A DNA stretch of 64,000 nucleotides from positions 74,911,760 through 74,975,759 of the forward strand of contig NC_079499.1 of NCBI RefSeq assembly GCF_030052815.1, written 5' to 3'. How positions within the stretch are numbered: position 1 is the first letter of the stretch; each line of letters begins with the position of its first letter. The translations under genes and the position numbers were made by a program. Origin of the DNA: Hevea brasiliensis. Its lineage: Eukaryota; Streptophyta; Magnoliopsida; Malpighiales; Euphorbiaceae. The notes under the pieces are model-generated. The model saw only the letters and a program-made list of their open reading frames with translations. It made no database searches and was not told where the DNA came from. This document shows positions 33,168 through 45,415 of this stretch, one piece after another.

Positions 33168-36100
33168 TGTAACACCCCTATGTTCGGTAGTGCGTTCTAC
33201 TGTTCCAGTGACCAGTGTTGTCCGGACAGCTAGGATGCCTAGAACTACACTATGATATGAGTGAGGAGACATAAAATAATAAAATACAAGAAAAGAAAAC
33301 ACAAGAAAATAAAGGAAAAATAATAGTAAAGAAATGCAACCAAGTTAAGCGAGCCGAGAACCCTAGCGATGGGTGACCGCACCGGAAAGTCACGGTGTGG
33401 ACCATTGACTAGCCCTGGACCACGGGGAACCCTGGAAATTATTTTTAAGACTTAAATAGACACCTATTGAAGTATAAATACCATTATAAATATCAAAGAA
33501 AAATTAATTAATTAGTACAAAGAAAAGTGAGAAATTGAAAAATGAACAAAACCCAGTGTTACCGAAAAATCGGGAATGCAACCCGAACAGGGGCATTGTG
33601 GGCATTTGACATCCCGAGTTGTCTTTTGACCTAAATGTCCATTGAAAATACATGATATCATATTTGGAAAATGCCATGAAAAATTTAATTAGTGGTACCT
33701 AATGTAAATAGTAAAATTTGGGAGTTAAATGTGGGAGAATGAAACCTTAAGATTAAATTAACATTATCCTTCCACTAACACCTAAAGTAGACCATTAATC
33801 TGATTTTTGGACAGCAGAAAATCACTTTCTTCTACCTCTCAAATTCCAGCCGAGACCAAGGAGGAAGGAAGCCTCCATGGCCATTTGTTACAAGCTTCAT
33901 GCAAGCTTCATCCCTTCATCTCCAAGCCAATTTTCTTACCTTTTCCTTCACAAAAACTGTTCTACACCACTTGGGCAGTAGATAGGCAGCAAGAAGATCA
34001 AGTTTAGTCAAGGTTTTGAAGAGTTTCCAAAGTGGTATGTTTGTATTTTTGGTTATTGCTTCATTAAAGTTTGTGAAGAAGTTATGGGTACTTGAATTGT
34101 GGAAAGAATATTGGAGTTTGATGTTCTAGGGGAGATATTTATTTTTGGCAGCCATGGAAACTCTTTGAGGACAGTTTACTCTTGCTTGTAAATGGTAGAT
34201 TAAAGGATTGATTAAATGTTTATGTGTGTAGGAAATTATTTGGGTGATGTATACTTAGTATATGTGAATGTGTATTTGAAATTTGAAGCTTGGAAATTAA
34301 TGGAATGTAATGCACGAATTGGTAGCCTGGTTTAGTGAACCATAGGGATGTTATTTCATGTTTGGATTATGGAATATTAATGTTGAATTGTGATAGTTGT
34401 TATGGCAGCTTGGGTATATGTGTGATGGTGTGAGATTGGACATGTAAATGAGCATGAATAGGTGATTAAATTATTGTAATTGAGTTTGACAAATTCTGCA
34501 CTTTATGGTGTATATTGAATGTGATTGTAAGGTGCCAAAATGATCAACAATATGTGGTAAAATATGTTTAGGTTATGGTACAAACCAAAGTTGACATGAA
34601 TGTGGAGTTTGGTAGGTGTTAAAAGTGATCTTTGATGAGTGATGGTTATGGTGCAATAGGGCAGTGTGCATTTTCGCCTAGAACTTTAAGAGTGTGCTCC
34701 AATTGGTATGAGACTGATTGGAGGTGAAACTAGGCACAAAATATGCCAACTATCATGAAGGAATCTCGCCAAAATTCTACTTCCAATGTAGCTTGAAAAA
34801 TGACCAAATCCGGATTAAATGCAAATAAGGCCTGAAAAATGACCATTTGGGCAGCAGTTAGTGTTTAGGCCATAACTCACTCAAAACAGGTCCAATTGAC
34901 CTGAAATTTTGACCATGAATAGCTAAGACCCATATCTACAAGTCTTATGAAGACACCAAAGCCCAAAAATGACCATAAGTAAGTCAAACAGCTTGCACAA
35001 TTCGGGTCCAAAAACTGGCCGAACCAAAATTGACCAAAAATGACTAAAGTGACCAATTTTGATGCAATTTGACCAGCAATAGTAAAATGACCATAACTTG
35101 GTCTACATAACTCAGAATGACCTGAAATTTTGCCCCGCGTGCAATAAGACATAGATCTATAAGTTTGTAGTTTTGACAAAAACCTAAAAACTGAGGAAAC
35201 TAGGTCGTCCGGCTAGGTCAAACTAGTATCCCGGAATCCAGCAAGTTGCAATAAAACGCAGTATACATGGAAATGAAATTGGTAACATGTACTAATCCTA
35301 AAAGACTATTGAATATGACATATTGGTGACATTAAAACCTAATTTACTTAGAATGTATCGAGGGTCGATATATTAGCTTGACTAAGCAAATAATAGAATT
35401 CAGTGAATTAATTATCAAGCATTATCGTTAGAGACAGTTTAAATGAGTACTGAAACACCTCGAATTGTGTTCTCAGTTAGCAAAGACTCAGGGAAAGGGA
35501 AGGAAACACTAAGTCAAGGCCAGGAGACAGTTATTAGAGGTTTGTGCACAACGGCTATTTCTTTTGAATTTTTCAATAAAAATGAATTATGACTATTGTA
35601 CATTATTGTTTTAAATTATGTTCGTGTACAATAGTTATTTCTTTTGAATTTTTCAATTGAAATAAATTATGATTATTTATATGTTATTGTTTTAAATCGT
35701 GTTTGTGCACAATAATTTTGACTTCTCATTTTCTACTTAAAAATTTAATTCAACATTATAGTTTTAAATTGTGTCCGTGCACAATACTTTTATATTTACT
35801 GCTTTTACTAGCAAATTTATTTGGAGAAATGAGTTATGAATAATTTTTTATTGCTTTGGTTTTGGGAAAATTATTTGGAACTTATTGTGTTGCCAACTTT
35901 GAAAATGGAAATTTTGAGACAAAATGTGATTTATGGTTCGTATGAAATATTGTGATTTGAAATTGTTTTGATTCACACTTGGCATGACACTGTTACTATG
36001 TTCCTCCTCCATTTATGGGGTGAGTGTGACATATTCCTCCCTCTTTGACTTATCAGTCTGGGGTGAGTGTGATTATTTTCCTCCCTCTTTGAATTCCAAG

Positions 36101-37219
36101 TCTGAGGTGAGTGTGGATGAGTACTCATTATTCAGCTAGCTTCCTCCCTCATTGATTTCGATTATTGGGGTGAGTGTGTCTTATCGTGGTGTACAACACA
36201 GCATTTGTGGAAAAATTGTGTCATGGCCTAAAATGTGTTATTGATTGGCAATATTGTATTATTCAGTTATTTGATTAAATTGTGTTATGGATTGGCAAAA
36301 CCGTGTTATTCAGTAATTTGATCAAATTGTGTTATTGATTGGCAAACTGTACTATTCAGTTATTTGATCAAATTGTGTTATTGATTTGCAAAACTGTATT
36401 GTTCAGTTTTTTTATCAAATTGTGTTATTGATTGGCAAAACTGTGTTACTCAGTTATTTGATCAAATTTGTGTTATATGAATTTTGCAAATTGTGAAATG
36501 GAATTGTGAATCATTTGATTTGTGAACTATCAATAAAAGATTTATATATCGCATTTCAAATTGTTATTATGCACCACTGAGTAAATTTTACTCAGCAATA
36601 GCTTTTCATTGCTGTCGCAGGTTCACAGACTGACAGGGCAGCAGACTAGGCTGCTAGTACTACACTGAGAGATCATTGGGTATACTGAGTATACCATATT
36701 CTACATTTTATATTGTAATGTATGTTCACTGTATGTATATAGTGTTCTTGGTTTTAAGCAGTTGTAAATTAAAATTGTACATTGAAGTTGTAAAGTAAAT
36801 TATGAGTTATTTTGGCTTGTAAAATTTATACTTTATTTCTTTTATCTCAGTCTTTGAAAAATTATTGTGGATTTGAGTTGAAAAACATATTGTGTTGAAT
36901 TATGTTGGAGTTTGAGATTGAGAAAAATATTGAAGTGCTTTTTTACAGGTTTTTGAAGAACTGTTTTGTTCCAAAATACATATGGTACTCTGTCAAAATT
37001 TTTACAGAAATTATTAATAGTCCAAATGTGTTAGCTATTTCACTTCATTTCAAAAAGGTTTTTAACACCTGTAAATAGTGCTCACCACTATAAAAAGAAG
37101 TAAGAAAAGTTTTAAAATCCCTTGTAGTGTATTTAATGGATTATCAGTAGACGAAGTTGGTAATTCATTAGGTATACAACGGGATCATGTTATGCCTTAC
37201 AGGAGGGTAGGGTGTGACA
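33168..37219 (+). mobile_element. Family B gypsy 3' LTR, complete (4.05 kb)
   Basis: It begins TGTAACACCCC and ends GGGTGTGACA. The next five bases GTTAA (37220-37224) fall in the Tekay-like reverse transcriptase/RNase H coding sequence and should be the right target duplication; the left copy is gone with the deleted region. Inside are CATAACT-type repeats (34868, 35090), TCCTCCCTC repeats near 36000-36178, a five-unit 47-bp minisatellite (36234-36467) and the stem-loop at 36577-36595. No coding region was seen in 4 kb. Confidence 0.92.
36234..36467 (+). repeat. 47-bp minisatellite, five units (3' LTR)
   Basis: Same repeat as in the 5' LTR, in the same relative position and unit number. This implies that both LTRs were copied from one template and have not changed unit number since insertion. 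Confidence 0.85.
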
Positions 37220-38264
37220 GTTAAGGCCACATGAACAAAACTACCCTACTCATGACTTGGAGTTAGTAGCAATTATCTTCACACTAAAGATATGGAGGCA
37301 TTACTTATATGGTGAAAAATGCTACATCTATACAGACCACAAGAGTTTAAAATATTTGCCAACCCAGAAGGAGCTCAATCTTAGACAGAGGCGATAGATT
37401 GAGTTCCTAAAGGACTATGATTGTGTGATAGATTATCATCCTGGGAAGGCAAATGTGGTTGCTGATGCTTTAAGCAGGAAGTCAATCACAGCTTTAAGAT
37501 CACTAAATATCTGTCTATCCTTAGCTCAAGATGGAGCTATTTTGGCTGAGTTACAAGTGAGGCCAACCCTGCTATAGCAAATATAAGATGGGCAGAGGGC
37601 AGATGAAAAATTAATGGCCATTGTGGGTAAAATTTCAGAGGGAAAGGAAACTGAATATGTGGTGAAAGCATATGGGTGTCTGTACTACAGAGGAAGAGTG
37701 TGTGTACCAGATGATGGGGAATTAAAGACTAGTATTCTGAAAGAAGCAGACACTAGTGTTTATGCTATGCATCCAGGAAGCACAAAAATGTATAATGATT
37801 TGAAGCCTCATTATTGGTGGCCTGGTATGAAGAGGGATATAGCTGACTATGTGACAAAGTGTTTGACATGTCAGCAAGTTAAAGCAGAACATCAAGTTCC
37901 ATCAGGATTGCTACAGCCTATAAGCATACTTGAATGGAAATGGGACTGCGTCGTTATGGATTTTGTTAGTGGTCTACCTCTCACCTTAAAGAAGCATGAT
38001 GCAGTGTGGGTGATAGTGGATAGATTGACGAAGTCAGCACATTTTCTGCCAGTTAAGACTGATTACTCACTGGAGAAGCTAGCAGAATTGTATATCAGTG
38101 AGATAGTTAAACTGCATGGAATCCCACTTTCCATCATATCTGACCGAAACCCAAGGTTTACATCGAGATTCTAGAAAAAGTTGCAAGAAGCCTTGGGCAC
38201 ACAACTTCGCTTTGGCACGGCTTTTCATCCCCAGACGGATGGACAGTCAGAACGAGTAATCCAG

Positions 38265-38337
38265 GTAAACCTAAAACTAATTGAATTTTCATAGTTAATA
38301 AATTGAAATGATAGTAACAATGTGAATTATGTGATAG
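38265..38337 (+). other. Possible 73-nt spliceosomal intron in integrase
   Basis: The integrase frame reads ...SERVIQ up to CAG at 38262-38264 and resumes at ATC (38338) as ILKDMLRSC. The two halves are contiguous in related elements. The bases between start GTAAAC and end GATAG, are strongly AT-rich, contain an in-frame stop, and their removal restores the frame exactly. Length and composition fit a minimal plant intron with a CTAAT-type branch site. A chance insertion starting and ending at these bases is possible but less likely. Confidence 0.65.
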
Positions 38338-39089
38338 ATCCTAAAGGATATGCTAAGGAGTTGTGTCATTGAGTTTGAGGGGAGTTGGGATAGATACCTC
38401 CCACTGGCAGAATTCGCATATAACAATAGCTACCAAGCTAGCATTCAAATGGCTCCGTATGAAGCACTGTATGGGAGGAGATGTAGAACCCCAGTGTGTT
38501 GGACTGAATTGGGTGAAGATAAGCTAGTAGGATCAGACCTGGTGAAACAGACTGAGGAGAAAGTGAATATGATCAAAGCTAACCTGAAGATTGCCTCAGA
38601 TAGACAGAAATCATATGCCGACTTGAAGAGAAAAGAAATAGAGTATGCAGTTGGTAATAAAGTGTTTCTCAAAGTCTCACTGTAGAATAAAGTACTGAGG
38701 TTTGGAAGGAAGGGTAAGTTAAGCCCTAGGTTCATGGGCCCATATGAAGTTATTGAACGTGTGGGACCAGTGGCCTATCGGCTAGCTTTACCACCAGAAC
38801 TGGATAAAATTCATAATGTATTCCATGTTTCTATGTTGAGGAGAAATCGCTCAGACCCTTCACATGTTATTTCCATGGAAGAGACTGAAATCCAACCGGA
38901 CTTAATATATACAGAAGAACCTATACAGATCCTAGCTCGGGAAGTGAAGGAACTTAGAAATAAACAAATTCTACGGGTGAAAGTGCTTTGGAGGCACCAC
39001 AACATTGAAGAGACAACTTGGGAAAGTGAAGAGATGATGAGGCAACAGTTTCCTCAACTATTTGCATCAGGTAAATCTCGAGAACGAAA

Positions 39090-39110
39090 TTTTTATCAGA
39101 GGGGAAGAGT
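39090..39110 (+). promoter_or_regulatory. Polypurine tract of the Tekay-like element
   Basis: CAGAGGGGAAGAGT lies directly before the LTR. The same AGAGGGGAAGAGT tract precedes LTRs of the tandem array and of the gag-only element, so one parent reverse transcriptase could prime plus-strand synthesis on all of them. Confidence 0.8.
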
Positions 39111-42100
39111 TGTAACACCCTCCTTGTAGCAACTCCGTACATTCTACTGTTTCGGTGACCAGTGTTAGTTCGGAAAGCTAGAACGTCCAAAAAAATATTA
39201 AAACTAAAGTGAGGTACCATAATTAACTCAAATATTAATAAGAAAAATTTAGAAAAAATTTTAAAAATAAAATACAACCAAGTTAAATGAGCAGGTGCCC
39301 TAGCGATGGGTAACCTAGTGAGAAGTTGCGGTTCTCGCAACTAGGAGCCCTAGACCCAGGGGAAAAATTATAAAATAATTTTTGGGACTACAGAGAAGGG
39401 TCATTGAGGTTCTTATGGCATTAGAATGCCGAGAAAATACTTAGAAAAATTTTTTAATTGGTACAAACAATTTTAGCTCGTTAAGCCAAACGGAGGGCAT
39501 TTTGGTCATTTTCATCTTCAGAGATGATTTTTGCCAACTTGTCCAATTAAATAAATAATTTATATAATATAAAATATGAATAAATGTTGTTAAAAATTTA
39601 ATTGAAATTAAATAGACAAGAAAAAGAGAGTAAATGAAGGAAAATAGAATTATGACATCATAATGATGTCTTTAAAGTTCTCCCAACCTATCTAATATGG
39701 GCACATGGCATAAACTTATTTAAAAGAGATAAAATGGGCTGGAAAAATCAGAACCTTCTCTCTTCTTCTTCTCCTTGCCGTGACCTATCCACCATAACCA
39801 CCATTAGCAAGCTTTTTCAAGCTTAATTTCACTGGCTTCCACACCACAAAACCCTAACCTAGCAACACAAAAATGTGTTCTTGCATCTTGGTAATTCTTT
39901 TGGGAGCAAAAACAAAAGGAAAATAAGAACCCTAGCAAGTGGGGAAACTTCACTCCATAGAGGTTAGAGACCAAACTTTAATTTTCACCTTAAATTCATG
40001 TTAAGGACTATGTATGAGTGCAAATTACAAAGAAAATTTGTTAAATGCTATGTGTATGATATCTCATAAATTTTGGCAGCCTTGGTTAGGGTATGATTAT
40101 GATGAGTTTTATGGAGTTAAAATGATAGTTTGGCTACCCTCAATATGCATGAATTGAATGGATTGATGAAATGCCATGATAATGCATGGTTTGTGATATT
40201 TGAGTTAGGGTTTGGGGTGAAAAATGAGACTTTAAACATGTGATAATGAAAGTAGGTTTTAATGGTCAATTAGTGACCATTTGGTATTATTTGAATAAAA
40301 AATGAAGTGCATTGTGTAGTGGGAATGGAGCTTGGTGTGGCTGCTCTTGGTAACCTGCAAGATTGGACATGAGTCCAGTAGATTTGGGCAGTAATAACTT
40401 AAATTGTAGAGGTTCAATTGCTGCAAGGCCAATTGGACATGAAACTAGACACATAATGGCAGAACTTTGGTGAAGAAACCATGCCTAGAAAATCAGACCA
40501 AGTTGACCAAAAGTTTGCCCTAATCCAAGTGACCTGCAGTCTGCCTAGGCAAAATGACCAAATGAACAGTATTTGGTCATTTGACCATAACTCAGTATAG
40601 AAACGTCCAATTGACCTCAAATTTTACCAAAAATAAGCTGAGATATAGACCAACAACTTCCTAACCCAAATTATGACCAGAACATATTCAAAAATTGAGT
40701 TGCAGTCACTGTTCCTAACACTATAGATTTGGTCATTCCAGAAATTCTGGACAAAATTTTAATCTAGTCAGTTGTGGTTTTTAGGCCATAACTAGAGCTA
40801 GAAAGCTCCAAATGGAGTGATTCAAAAAAGGAAATGCAACTAGACAAAATAAGGAAAACTTTTATGTTGATCATTTTGCCAAATTCCCACTGTAAAAATG
40901 ACTAATGGAACAGTAAAGACAAAGCATAAAAACTGAAAATTTTGTCCAATTTACATTAAGCTTGGAAATGGTATTGGCAACCAATACTAACAAATTTAAA
41001 ATGCAAAATGTGGTATGTTGAGAGCATTAGAACCAATGTACCAATTGCCTATGCAAAAGTCAACATTTTTGTTGACTAATGAATGAAATAGTAATAGTAA
41101 AACTTAAATTTCATAAATTGTGAAACTTCAAAGTGTAAAATGCCCTAGTATACCTAGCATGATTGGTTTGCCCTTCAAACTTTTATGTTGATCATTTTGC
41201 CAAATTCCCACTGTAAAAATGACTAATGGAACAGTAAAGACAAAGCATAAAAACTGAAAATTTTGTCCAATTTACATTAAGCTTGGAAATGATATTGGCA
41301 ACCAATACTAACAAATTTAAAATGCAAAATGTGGTATGTTGAGAGCATTAGAACCAATGTACCAATTGCCTATGCAAAAGTCAACATTTTTGTTGACTAA
41401 TGAATGAAATAGTAATAGTAAAACTTAAATTTCATAAATTGTGAAACTTCAAAGTGTAAAATGCCCTAGTATACCTAGCATGATTGGTTTGGATAGGTTG
41501 GCATGCCAATAGGGTTCTGTTAGCAGTACTGCATATGGCTTCATGCCATTCTGTGTTTCATGGCTTCCCATGCCATTCTGTGACATAATAGGCTTTGGCT
41601 ATGTTATTTGAGTTTGTTACACTCGGGCTTTATCCCTGATAATTATTACAGCCTATTAGCTGTTCTGTTGCATATCAGGAGACACAATGTGACCGATGGT
41701 GTGATGGTCCGAGATACTTAGTACCCAGTGCCAGTTTACCCATTTATCCAGTCCAGTCGACTAGTATGGGTTACTCGAGCAATGTTAATAAATCTTACCA
41801 AATTTAAATCGAATAATACTGCAAATAATATCAGAAATTAAGTCTACCAAAAAATGTAAATATACATTCTGCCTGCTTATTTTATTTTATTTTATTTTAT
41901 ATTATCACCACTATGCATAATTGCTTAGCGCGTCGCTTTTTCCATGCACAGGTACTAGAGACCTAGCTGGGGAGCCTAGTAGACATCAGACAGGGTGAGT
42001 CTTCAGAGCTGCATCCGGGGTCTAGAGTCACCTCACATCTGCGCTGCATATGGTAGGACATTAGGATTTTGGGTAGCATTTTGTATTTTGCATTTTGTAT

Positions 42101-42571
42101 TATGTATTAGTTTTGGGATTGTAACTATTAACTCTTGTAATTATGTAATAATGTAAATATATGAAATTTCATGTTATCAAAATTTTCTGTATAATGTATG
42201 TTGATAAATGAAATGTTGAGAAATATTTATGAATATGCTTTCAGTGATGAAGTAAACAGAAAAGTTTTGAAAATAGTTTTGTGATTTGAGATTGAGATTT
42301 TGAGATTGACTTGAAATGTGTATAATGGAGTTTGGATTTGGAAATTATATTGGAAGTGTCTTTAAATAAGTTCAGAGAACTGTTTTTTCAAATTTACAGC
42401 CGGCACTCTGCCAAATTTTCTATAAAAATTGCGTAAAAATTTAGATTCATAAAAAATGGTAAATAAATGAATCAAAAGGGATAAATTGTCATTGAAACAT
42501 GAATTAGTGCACCGGCACACTGAGTGGCATATCTTGCTCGACTACACTGCAAACGGGTAAGGGGTGTCACA
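39111..42571 (+). mobile_element. Tekay-like gypsy 3' LTR
   Basis: It begins TGTAACACCC and ends GGGGTGTCACA. CAATG (42572-42576) follows, within copia pol, and is the expected target duplication. It includes family A landmarks, an imperfect stem-loop at 41911-41928 with one mispair, and a recent 313-bp direct duplication. Discounting that, the LTR is about 3.1 kb, like the LTR at 10762. It is the only family A-type LTR in the window still attached to pol sequence. Confidence 0.92.
40858..41491 (+). repeat. 313-bp direct duplication within LTR
   Basis: Copies at 40858-41170 and 41179-41491 are separated by CCCTTCAA. One difference was seen by eye (GGAAATGG versus GGAAATGA). Sister LTRs have a single copy, so this duplication is private and young. 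Confidence 0.92.
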
Positions 42572-45238
42572 CAATGCCATGGTGAAAACAAACTCAAGTT
42601 CAAAATATATTTGGCACTTAGGGTTATATCATGCTGCAGAAGATGGGATTGCAAAATTGGAGAAAATGGGGATTCTATCCTCATTGGGCTTTGAGCCTAC
42701 TCCAACTTGTGAATCTTGCCTTCAGGGCAAAATGACTAGATCACCTTTTGTTGGACAAGGGCTAAGGACTGAAAATTTTTTGGAGCTAATACATAGTGAT
42801 GTATGTGGTCCATTTAAGGAAATGGCTAGAGGTGGTTCTCATTATTTTATTACCTTTACTGATGATAAATCAAGGTTTGGGTATTTGTATTTGATGAAAT
42901 ACAAACATGAATCCTTTGAAAAGTTTAAAGAATTTAAATCTGAAGTAGAAAATCAAATAGGAAAGAGTATCAAAGCTCTTCGATCAGATCGTGGAGGTGA
43001 ATATTTGACTACTAAACTTGATGAATACTTGAGAGAGCATGGCATTGTTTCCCAATTAACTCCTCCAGGAATGCCACAGTTGAATGGTGTATCTAAAAGG
43101 AGAAATCGTACCCTATTGGATATAGTACGTTGTATGATGAGCTATACTGATATGCCAATCTCCTTTTAGGGATTTGCATTAGAATCAGCTTTGTATATTC
43201 TGAATAGGATTCCATCAAAATCAGTTTCTTCCACACCTTATGAGATATGGCATGGAAGAAAACCAAGTCTTAAGCATGTTAAAATTTGGGGTTGTCCAGC
43301 TTATGTCAAAAAGTTGAACACTGATAAATTGGAAACCAGATCAGAAAAAGGTCGATTTGTTAGATACCCAAAAGATAGTTTTGGATATTATTTTTATTTG
43401 CATACTTCATAAAAGGTTGTAAGCCACATTTTTTAAACAACAGTTTGTTCAAGAAGGAGGCAAAGGAAGGCAAATAGAGTTGGAATTGGAGACTTCTGAC
43501 CAACTAATAGATCACTTGGATATAGATCCATCTAGTCAACCTACACCCGTTGATGAAACATCTACAGCTGTTCCTCGTAGAACAACCAGGGTATCTCACC
43601 CACCGGTGAGATATGGTTTCCTTCATGAAGAAAAGCAAGAGTTGTCTACTCATGAAGAAGTAGATCATGGAGATGATCCACTTACCTATGAAGAAGCTAT
43701 ATCAGATATAGACTCTTCAAAATGGATTGGTGCTATATAAGAATCAAGTTTGGAATCTTGTTGATCCACTTAAAGGTATTATACCTATAGGGAACTAATG
43801 GGTTTTTAAGAAGAAAATTGGTTATGATGGAAAGGTAGAGGCCTATAAGGCAAGGCTAGTAGCAAAAGGGTTTCGCCAAAGGCAAGGAATCGACTATGAG
43901 GAGACTTTCTCGCCTGTTGCCATGCTTAAATCAATTAGCATTCTATTAGCAATAGTTGCATAAAATGATTATGAGATTTGGCAGATGGATGTCAAAACAG
44001 CTTTTCTCAATGGACACATTAAAGAAAACATTTTCATGGAATAACCTAGGGGTTTTGAATCCCAAGATGGTTCCAATGTATGTAAGCTAAAGCGATCCAT
44101 TTATGGGTTGAAGCAAGCTTTGAGGAGTTGGAACATCCATTTTGATGAAGCCATTAAATCATTTGGTTTTATCAAATATGAGGATGAGCCATGTGTATAT
44201 AAGAAGGTTAGTGACAGTGTTATCACTTTCCTTGTCTTATATGTGAATGACATACTATTGATGGGTAATGACACAGGTATGTTGACAACTGTAAAGGTAT
44301 AGTTGTTAAATATATTCTCCATGAAAGACTTAGGGGAAGCAACCTATATTCTTGGGATTCGCATCTATAGAGATAGAGCAAAAAGAATAATTGATTTATC
44401 CCAAAGTCTATACTTGGAAAAGGTGTTAAAGAGTTTTAACATGCTTGATTCCAAGAGAGAATTGTTAACAGTGAGACATGGTATCCATCTTTCTAAAGAG
44501 ATGTCTCCAAAGACACCTGAAGAAAGAGATAAAATGGCCAGGATTCCATATGCTTCCGCTATTGGAAGTTTAATGTATGCAATGTTGTGTACTAGGCCTG
44601 ATATTGCATATGCTTTTAGTTTGAGTAGTAGGTATCAATCCAATTCAGATTTGGAATACTGCATAGCTGTCAAGAATATCCTTAAGTACTTGAAAAGAAC
44701 TAAGGATTTATTCTTGATCTATGGAGGTGGAGACTTGCAATTGGATGGCTATACTAATTCTGATTTCAATCAGATATCGATGATAGAAAGTCTACCTTTG
44801 GATATGTGTTCATTTGTAATGGAGGTGTAGTAGTTAGAAGAGTTCCAAATAAAGTATGACTGCAGATTTCACTACAGAGGCTGAGTATATTGCTGCATCA
44901 GATGCTATAAAGGAAGTTGTTTGGATAAAAAAGTTCGTGACAAAACTTACAATAGTTCCTTCCATTGAGTCAACAGTTCCACTAAACTGTGACAACAATG
45001 GAGCAGTCATACAAGCTAAGGATCCAAGGTCTCACCAAAAATCCAAACACATAGAAGGGCGCTACCACATTACCAGAGAAATAGTTGGGCAACACAATGT
45101 AGCCATGCAGAAAATAGCATCAGCTGAAAATCCAACTGATCCATTCACTAAGCCTATGTCACAAACTCAGCTAGACTGACATCTTGTGAAGATGGGTCTA
45201 AGATATTGTAATGAATGGCTCTAGTGCTAATGGGAGAT
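42572..45238 (+). pseudogene. Ty1/copia pol, plus strand, decayed
   Basis: This is the integrase to RNase H part of a copia polyprotein. In order: pre-integrase HHCC finger (WHLGLYH ... CESCLQGK, 42615-42728); integrase core with HSDVCGPF and RSDRGGEY; a post-integrase segment (NRIPSKSVSSTPYEIWHGRK); reverse transcriptase, with YVND in place of YVDD at 44240-44251; RNase H with DFTTEAEYIAAS and SKHIEGRYH. In integrase the third acidic residue is Lys (AAA at 43095-43097), where the minus-strand paralogue has Glu. Stops include TAG 43167 and 44300, TAA 43411 and 44042. A 23-bp deletion near 43736 shifts the frame relative to the paralogue. Gag and protease are absent, lost left of the gypsy junction. 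It belongs with the LTR at 45239. Confidence 0.93.
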
Positions 45239-45415
45239 TGTTAGTAGTATGCCCTAAAGCATATCATTTAGTATGTATCTTGTACATGTTTTTATTAATA
45301 AAAAGCATTTCTACTTTTCTGTTTACATAATATATTTATGTGTAGTAGAAAAGGTCAATTGATATTTTGTTAGAAATATTATTCTTAAGTTGTTAAGAAT
45401 ATGAGTGACGGTATT
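45239..45415 (+). mobile_element. Ty1/copia 3' LTR, plus orientation, first 177 bp
   Basis: It begins TGTTAGTAGTATGCC after a short purine tract (AATGGGAGA, about 45229-45237). It is cut at 45416 by a gypsy LTR; GTATT (45411-45415) is the predicted target duplication. The rest of this LTR should lie beyond position 64000. Confidence 0.92.

Larger units (their letters stand above)
37220..39129 (+). pseudogene. Tekay-like gypsy pol: RNase H, integrase, chromodomain
   Basis: This is the 3' half of a Ty3/gypsy polyprotein, cut at its start by the family B insertion. In order: RNase H part ([19 protein letters not shown], then [10 protein letters not shown] and [11 protein letters not shown]); integrase zinc finger (HPGSTKMY...LKPHYWW...CLTCQ, 37770-37880); integrase core with Asp in [10 protein letters not shown], Asp in ISDRNPRF and Glu in DGQSERVIQ; then GRRCRTPVCW and a chromodomain-like tail ([18 protein letters not shown], about 38967-39030), which in this group targets integration to chromatin. 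In-frame TAG codons at 37396 and 38172 and stops near 37574-37588 break it. A GT-AG insertion of 73 bp sits in the core. The reading frame ends a few codons inside the 3' LTR. Confidence 0.9.
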
